From Candidatus Bathyarchaeota archaeon (GTDB lineage: Archaea > Thermoproteota > Bathyarchaeia > Bathyarchaeales > Bathycorpusculaceae): DNA of 10,165 bases. The translations under genes and the position numbers were made by a program. Below the pieces are notes generated by a model. That model was not told where the DNA came from, did no database searches, and was given only the letters and a program-made list of their open reading frames with translations. Position 1 is the first letter of the stretch; every line of letters starts with the position of its first letter. The stretch lies in assembly GCA_003601875.1 (NCBI GenBank), contig PIYF01000014.1, forward strand, positions 1-10,165, written 5' to 3'. Below are positions 6,159 through 10,165 of this stretch, piece after piece.

Positions 6159-7841
6159 CTAATATACCTCTCTTCCCCTCACAATTAACCTCAAGATCAG
6201 CAAAATTATAAATGAAAACAATATAAGAAAACCGCAGCCTAAACCTAAAATTGTTGTTGGAACTCCGCTTTTAACCCAATTAACAAGTAAAACAGGAGCA
6301 GTAACAAGGTTACTAACAACCATTGTTGCTCCAGTTTCACTCACACTTCTTGTGAAAACCATAATGGCACCTGAAAGCATAGAATATTTAGTTAATGGAA
6401 AAACTATTGTTCTGAAAACTGCAAAAGGTTTTGCACCTAAAGTTCTTGCAGCTTCCTCAAGGTTAACGTTTATCCTTTCAATAGCAGCCGACATGGATCT
6501 AACAAAATACGGATAAGTAATAGCCATATGCGCGAAAATTAAAGGCCCCATTTCTGGGAGAAAACCAAAGTTTTTCCAAAAAATTGATAGTGACGCTCCT
6601 AAAGCGACGGATGGAACAACCAGCGGAATATTAACGAGAACATCCAATATTATAGAAGGTAGTTCTCCAAAGGTTTTTCTTGCAATTGCTATAGCCATCG
6701 GTAAACCTATTATCATATTTATCAACGTGACAATACCGCCTAAAAAGTAAGTTAAAATTATACTTTGCCAATATTCCCTCCAAACACCAGAGCCAGATAA
6801 AGCCTGTGAAAGGGTCGTTCCTCCAAAAATAGCTTTAAAAGCTGGAAAAGCAACAAAAAGAGAAGGAATCAAAATAAGAGCGAAAAATATTAAAAGTGCT
6901 AAACCATTTCGCGAGGCAGTCACTCCTGATGAACTAAGCTTCCTTTCAGCATTAGGCCAAACTTTTCTAACAGGAAGTTTTAATCTAGGACCAAGCAATT
7001 TAATTGTTATAAATATAAGGCTAGCGATTACTATTAAAATGAAACTTACAAAAACCAAAGGGCCATTCTGATTAAGGTCGTGATATTTTTTTATGAATAA
7101 TGGACCGTTAATGAACGCTGTTCCTGCAACCATCATTGTTGCTCCAGTTTCTGAAATAGACCTTGCAAAGGCTAAAATGAAAGATGCTATCATTGATGGT
7201 TTTAAAATTGGAAGAGTCACCGTTCTTGCGGCTGTTAGAGGTGAAGCACCTAAAGTTCTAGACGCTTGTTCATATTCTAACTTGTAATCTAATAATGCTC
7301 CAACCATAACTCTAGTAACTACTGGATAAGAAAAGGTGAAATGTAAGAGAATAACTAGTAGCCAACCTGGAGAAATTAAAGATTTTCCAAAAAGTGATGA
7401 TAATCCATCTTCACTCCAGAAAAGTAACAATGAATAACCAAGCGTGGCTGTTGGCACAATAAATGGGATATCCACAAACGTGTCTATAACGTTTAACCAC
7501 TTCGACTTCCCTCTTGCAATAAGCCAAGCCATAGGAATTCCAGCCGCTAAATCTATAACAGAAACAAAAATTGCAACCCAAAGAGAATTTCCAATGGCGT
7601 TTAAAGCTTCACTCATAAGTTTTGGCTGAGATAACACTTGCTCCATTTCTCCCCATTTCATTATTACACCTAAAATTGGAGGAATAAGAATTAACGTGAA
7701 AAAAATGATTATCGAAGATAGGTAAATGGTGTTCCTTAAAGACCGCTTTGCTGAGAGTTTATCCAAGACTTTAATGATTTCAGGCAAACACTTTCCGCCC
7801 ACATTCCAGCCAAATTCCCTTTTTCCACTAGTTTTTAACAC
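6159..7841 (-). CDS. ABC transporter permease, fused two-domain (FbpB/ThiP type)
   Basis: This 560-residue membrane protein contains two tandem binding-protein-dependent permease domains, so a single chain can replace the usual homodimer or heterodimer. About twelve membrane segments are visible, among them about 39-61, 84-107, 122-142, 159-180, 220-240, 262-284, 313-335, 362-385, 395-420 and 535-553. Each half carries an EAA loop that contacts the ATPase: EQASRTLGASPLTAARTVTLP (191-211) and EEAARTLGAKPFAVFRTIVFP (462-482). Each is followed by a matching R-S-x-SETGATM segment (227-236 and 498-507), which shows the internal duplication. The fused layout is typical of COG1178-type permeases. 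The GTG at 7841 is the longest start; an internal GTG at residue 14 or a TTG at 19 are alternatives, since none has a clear ribosome binding site. A TATA-like box about 20 bases upstream suggests a leaderless start. No substrate-binding protein gene lies beside it. Confidence 0.92.
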   Translation of the reverse strand: MLKTSGKREFGWNVGGKCLPEIIKVLDKLSAKRSLRNTIYLSSIIIFFTLILIPPILGVIMKWGEMEQVLSQPKLMSEALNAIGNSLWVAIFVSVIDLAAGIPMAWLIARGKSKWLNVIDTFVDIPFIVPTATLGYSLLLFWSEDGLSSLFGKSLISPGWLLVILLHFTFSYPVVTRVMVGALLDYKLEYEQASRTLGASPLTAARTVTLPILKPSMIASFILAFARSISETGATMMVAGTAFINGPLFIKKYHDLNQNGPLVFVSFILIVIASLIFITIKLLGPRLKLPVRKVWPNAERKLSSSGVTASRNGLALLIFFALILIPSLFVAFPAFKAIFGGTTLSQALSGSGVWREYWQSIILTYFLGGIVTLINMIIGLPMAIAIARKTFGELPSIILDVLVNIPLVVPSVALGASLSIFWKNFGFLPEMGPLIFAHMAITYPYFVRSMSAAIERINVNLEEAARTLGAKPFAVFRTIVFPLTKYSMLSGAIMVFTRSVSETGATMVVSNLVTAPVLLVNWVKSGVPTTILGLGCGFLILFSFIILLILRLIVRGREVY

Positions 7842-7856
7842 TCATAAATTTTCCGC

Positions 7857-7866
7857 ATAAAAGTTA
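7857..7866 (-). promoter_or_regulatory. possible TATA box of the transporter operon
   Basis: The minus strand reads AACTTTTATG just upstream of the permease GTG. Start sites about 25 bases downstream would fall near 7836, close to the GTG, which fits a leaderless or nearly leaderless transcript. It is inferred from spacing only. Confidence 0.3.
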
Positions 7867-7868
7867 AG

Positions 7869-7926
7869 TCAGTTCGCCCGTCGAGTCATATCACCGCTAA
7901 AGCTCAATTGACTCTCATCTCATCAT
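7869..7926 (-). ncRNA. candidate archaeal box C/D guide sRNA
   Basis: This is on the minus strand in the 153-base spacer between the permease and nitroreductase genes, which holds no other gene. From 5' to 3' it reads: box C ATGATGA (perfect RUGAUGA, 7926-7920), a 12-nt guide, D'-like TTGA, an 8-9-nt linker, C'-like GTGATATGA (an RUGAUGA variant), a guide of about 13 nt, and box D CTGA (7872-7869). The total of 58 nt and the spacings match archaeal C/D sRNAs. Counting upstream from box D, guide bases 3-10 read, 5' to 3', GACGGGCG. This is complementary to CGCCCGUC of the 16S decoding site (E. coli C1400-C1407); base 11 adds a pair where 16S has G1408. The D-plus-five rule would place 2'-O-methylation on C1402. 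The terminal stem is weak and the D' and C' boxes are degenerate. The GC-rich block in an otherwise AT-rich spacer supports the call. Unproven. Confidence 0.5.
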
Positions 7927-7949
7927 TCAAAATAATAAAAGGAATTGTA

Positions 7950-7960
7950 AAGCTTAAAAC
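7950..7960 (-). promoter_or_regulatory. possible TATA box of the candidate C/D sRNA
   Basis: The minus strand reads GTTTTAAGCTT here, centred about 26 bases upstream of 7929, so a transcript could begin just before box C. The same AT-rich spacer also holds the nitroreductase promoter on the other strand. Confidence 0.3.
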
Positions 7961-7980
7961 TTTGTGGTAAATATTTAATG

Positions 7981-7987
7981 AAGGGAT
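7981..7987 (+). promoter_or_regulatory. ribosome binding site of the nitroreductase gene
   Basis: AAGGGAT lies seven bases before the TTG start at 7995. It is a moderate match to the anti-Shine-Dalgarno sequence and is the reason for choosing this TTG over the GTG two codons later. Confidence 0.45.
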
Positions 7988-7994
7988 TTAAACT

Positions 7995-8516
7995 TTGGAT
8001 GTGTTAGAGGCTATTAAAAATAGAAGAAGCATAAGGGCCTTCAAAAATGAGGACATTTCAAGCGAAACTGTTGAAAAACTTATTGATGCTGCAAGGTGGG
8101 CACCTTCAGCTGGCAACATTCAACCATGGGAATTCATAATTGTGAAAAATTCTGAGGTTAAGAGGAGGCTGGCTGAGGCAGCTTTAAATCAGAAATTTGT
8201 TGAAAAAGCTCCCGTTGTTATAGTTGTCTGCGCTGATGAAAATCGTTCCTTTAAGGGTTATGGTCTTAGAGGTAAAAGTTTATATTGTATACAAGATACT
8301 GCTGCTGCAATTCAAAATATTCATTTAGCCGCCTGCTCTCTTGGATTGGCAACTTGTTGGGTTGGAGCCTTTAAAGAGGAGGATGTTCGAAAAATTTTGG
8401 ATGTTCCAGATGGAGTAAGACCCGTTGCTTTGGTGCCTGTTGGTTATCCAGCTGAAAAACCTTCACCTCCACCTAGGAGACCTCTAAGCCAGATAATTCA
8501 TTATGAAAAGTTTTGA
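7995..8516 (+). CDS. nitroreductase-family FMN oxidoreductase
   Basis: This 173-residue cytoplasmic protein belongs to the nitroreductase family of FMN-dependent enzymes, which reduce nitro compounds, quinones, flavins or related substrates. The FMN-phosphate motif RRSIRAF (10-16) is present near the N-terminus. It is followed by ARWAPSAGNIQPWEFIIV (33-50), the conserved APSAGNxQPW segment. The second FMN region is near GLATCWVGAF (117-126), and the closing motif is GYPAEKPSPPPRRPL (150-164). The length suits a small single-domain member, which in this family dimerises. The start is TTG at 7995. The gene reads away from the transporter operon and ends 50 bases before the ligase. The sequence does not tell the natural substrate, so a more specific name such as BluB-like or NADH dehydrogenase is not justified. 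Confidence 0.9.
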   Translation: MDVLEAIKNRRSIRAFKNEDISSETVEKLIDAARWAPSAGNIQPWEFIIVKNSEVKRRLAEAALNQKFVEKAPVVIVVCADENRSFKGYGLRGKSLYCIQDTAAAIQNIHLAACSLGLATCWVGAFKEEDVRKILDVPDGVRPVALVPVGYPAEKPSPPPRRPLSQIIHYEKF

Positions 8517-8523
8517 ACATGGA

Positions 8524-8534
8524 ATTTTATATGC
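8524..8534 (+). promoter_or_regulatory. possible TATA box of the DNA ligase gene
   Basis: ATTTTATATGC lies about 25 bases before 8555, giving a predicted leader of about 12 bases that includes the ribosome binding site TAGGGAT (8556-8562). Confidence 0.4.
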
Positions 8535-8555
8535 AACCATAACGCTTAGTAAAAG

Positions 8556-8562
8556 TAGGGAT
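8556..8562 (+). promoter_or_regulatory. ribosome binding site of the DNA ligase gene
   Basis: TAGGGAT sits four bases before the TTG at 8567. The in-frame stop TAA at 8540 and the lack of any ATG or GTG between 8540 and the TTG fix this start. Confidence 0.5.
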
Positions 8563-8566
8563 ATTA

Positions 8567-10165
8567 TTGGAATATGCTTTAATCGCTGATGCTTACGAAA
8601 AGATAGAGGCTACAACTAAAAGGCTGGAAATGACGGACTTATTAGTTGAACTTTTAAAGAAAACACCTAAAGAAATAATTGACAAAGTTGTCTATTTGAC
8701 GCAGGGAAAAATTTATCCAGATTTCGTTCAGCTTGAGATAGGGGTTGCTGAAAAACTAGCAATTAAAGCTTTAGCTAGAGCTTCTGGTAGAAGAGAAAAA
8801 GAAATAGAAGAAGATTTAAAGAAAACAGGGGACATAGGTGAAACAGCTCAAAATTTCATAGCGAAGAAGCAGCAAGTAACCTTTTTTAAAAAAGCATTAA
8901 CCGTTGAAAGAGTTTATGAAACCCTTGATAAAATGGCGAAGGCATCAGGCTCCGGAGCCATCGATTTAAAAACAGCTCTTTTAGCGGGATTATTAGCTGA
9001 CGCTTCTCCAAAAGAAGCTAAATATTTAATGAGAACAGTTACCGGTAACCTTCGTTTAGGAATAGCAGACATGACTGTTTTAGACGCATTAGCAATAGCA
9101 TATGGTGGAGGAAAGGAAGCGAGAGAATTTTTAGAACGAGCCTATAACATATCCTCAGACCTTGGAAGGGTTGCAAAAGTTTTAGTTGAAGAAGGATTAG
9201 AGTCAATTAAGAAATTCCATGTAACCGTAGGTGAACCTATAAGACCGATGCTTGCTGAAAGGCTGTCTTCACCCGAAGAAATTTTAGAAAAACTTGGAGG
9301 GAAATGTGCAGCAGAATATAAATATGATGGAGAAAGAATACAAGCTCACAAGAAAGGTAACCAAATAACATTATTTTCAAGAAGACTCGAAAACATTTCA
9401 AGTCAGTATCCAGATGCGATTCAATTGCTTAAAGAACATGTGAAAACAGATGAAGCTGTTCTGGAGGGAGAATGCGTAGCCATAGACTTAGACACTGGTG
9501 AATTACGTCCGTTCCAAGAGCTTATGCATAGAAGAAGAAAATATGGAATAGAGAAAGCAATGGAAGAATATCCAGTTTCCCTATTCCTGTTTGACGCATT
9601 ATACGTTAACGGAAAAGACTTAACCCTTCAACCATACATGGTTAGACGTAAAACCCTTGAAGAAATAATCAAACAAAGCGACAGAGTTCAATTAGCAAAA
9701 AGAATAATTACAAATAACGTTGAAGAACTGGAAAAATTTTTCCTAGAAGCAATAGAAAACGGCTGCGAAGGATTAGTCTGCAAATCAATAGGAAAAGAAT
9801 CAATTTATCAAGCAGGAGCAAGAGGATGGCTCTGGATAAAATATAAACGAGACTATAAAAGCGAAATGACAGACACTGTAGACCTAGTTGTCGTTGGAGC
9901 CTTCCATGGAAGAGGAAAAAGAGCCGGAACCTACGGTGCACTATTACTAGCTGCATATAATCCTGACAGAGATATATTCGAAACAGTTACAAAATGTGGA
10001 ACAGGATTTACAGATGAAGACTTAGCGAAACTTCCAAAAACACTAGAAAAACACGTTGTCCCACATAAACATCCAAGAGTTCAATCATTACTTAAAGCAG
10101 ACGTATGGTTTGAACCAGCTGTAGTCCTAGAAATTCTGGGAGCAGAAATAACCCTAAGCCCAGTA
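8567..10165 (+). CDS. lig: ATP-dependent DNA ligase (3' truncated)
   Basis: This is the archaeal/eukaryal LIG1-type replicative ligase, which seals nicks between Okazaki fragments and in repair. The first 533 residues are in the window, and about 30-60 more are expected. An N-terminal helical DNA-binding domain (about 1-210) is followed by the nucleotidyltransferase domain. Motif I is KYDGER, with the adenylated lysine at K252. Motif III is LFDALYVNG (F342, D343), motif IV is EGLVCKS (E401 to K406), and motif V is WLWIKYKRDY (421-430). The OB domain then begins (VVVGAFHGRGKRAGTYGALL). The window ends in LGAEITLSPV, so motif VI (the RFPRF-type segment) is missing only because of the cut. The start is TTG at 8567. 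It appears to be transcribed on its own from a TATA box just downstream of the nitroreductase gene. Confidence 0.96.
   Translation, partial: MEYALIADAYEKIEATTKRLEMTDLLVELLKKTPKEIIDKVVYLTQGKIYPDFVQLEIGVAEKLAIKALARASGRREKEIEEDLKKTGDIGETAQNFIAKKQQVTFFKKALTVERVYETLDKMAKASGSGAIDLKTALLAGLLADASPKEAKYLMRTVTGNLRLGIADMTVLDALAIAYGGGKEAREFLERAYNISSDLGRVAKVLVEEGLESIKKFHVTVGEPIRPMLAERLSSPEEILEKLGGKCAAEYKYDGERIQAHKKGNQITLFSRRLENISSQYPDAIQLLKEHVKTDEAVLEGECVAIDLDTGELRPFQELMHRRRKYGIEKAMEEYPVSLFLFDALYVNGKDLTLQPYMVRRKTLEEIIKQSDRVQLAKRIITNNVEELEKFFLEAIENGCEGLVCKSIGKESIYQAGARGWLWIKYKRDYKSEMTDTVDLVVVGAFHGRGKRAGTYGALLLAAYNPDRDIFETVTKCGTGFTDEDLAKLPKTLEKHVVPHKHPRVQSLLKADVWFEPAVVLEILGAEITLSPV

Noticed and set aside
7872..7896. 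Minus-strand mini-ORF MTRRAN after GGTGAT, a possible leader peptide
   Set aside because: There is no spacing between the site and ATG, it has only six codons, and the C/D sRNA reading explains the same bases better.
7883..7914. Inverted repeat GAGTCA / TGACTC with a 20-base gap, considered as an operator or terminator hairpin
   Set aside because: The arms are only six bases with a long loop and lie inside the candidate C/D sRNA, where they fall in the guide and C' regions. This could be an alternative fold or chance.
1..10165. CRISPR arrays, insertion sequences, tRNA or rRNA genes, or a defence island
   Set aside because: No direct repeats with spacers, transposase motifs, cloverleaf or rRNA sequences were seen; all long stretches are explained by housekeeping-type genes.

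Overview
The window is archaeal. The evidence is a Mre11-Rad50 pair, an archaeal/eukaryal-type ATP-dependent DNA ligase, Shine-Dalgarno sites of the GGTGA/GGAGG type in front of frequent TTG starts, TATA-like promoter boxes, and a small homologue of the eukaryotic ribosomal protein eL22. The AT-rich composition and the protein flavour fit a TACK or Asgard-related lineage, perhaps Bathyarchaeia. This placement is an inference and needs a search to confirm. There are no mobile elements, CRISPR arrays, rRNA or tRNA genes.

Layout: (1) Positions 1-2681 (+) hold the 3' part of mre11 and a complete, short rad50, coupled by a 4-base ATGA overlap. (2) A NIF3-family protein (2686-3501, -) converges on rad50; its start is a TTG behind a strong GAGGTGAT site. 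(3) A divergent orphan helical protein (3645-4049, +) follows. (4) A four-gene minus-strand run covers 7841-4051: a fused two-domain ABC permease, its ATPase with a TOBE tail, a DUF47/PhoU-like protein, and the eL22-like protein. The last three are tightly packed (8-base overlap, then a 9-base gap), so the eL22-like gene looks co-transcribed with a transporter and its PhoU-like partner. No substrate-binding protein is present. (5) The 153-base divergent spacer (7842-7994) contains a candidate box C/D guide RNA on the minus strand. One of its guides is complementary to the universally conserved CGCCCGUC of the 16S rRNA decoding site. (6) A nitroreductase (7995-8516, +) is followed by an ATP-dependent DNA ligase (8567 to the window end, +, truncated).

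Mre11-Rad50 and the ligase are DNA repair and replication genes. The transporter, DUF47 and eL22 run may link uptake of an oxyanion or metal to the translation apparatus. The two observations most worth following up are the eL22 homologue in a transporter operon and the candidate C/D guide RNA aimed at the 16S decoding centre.
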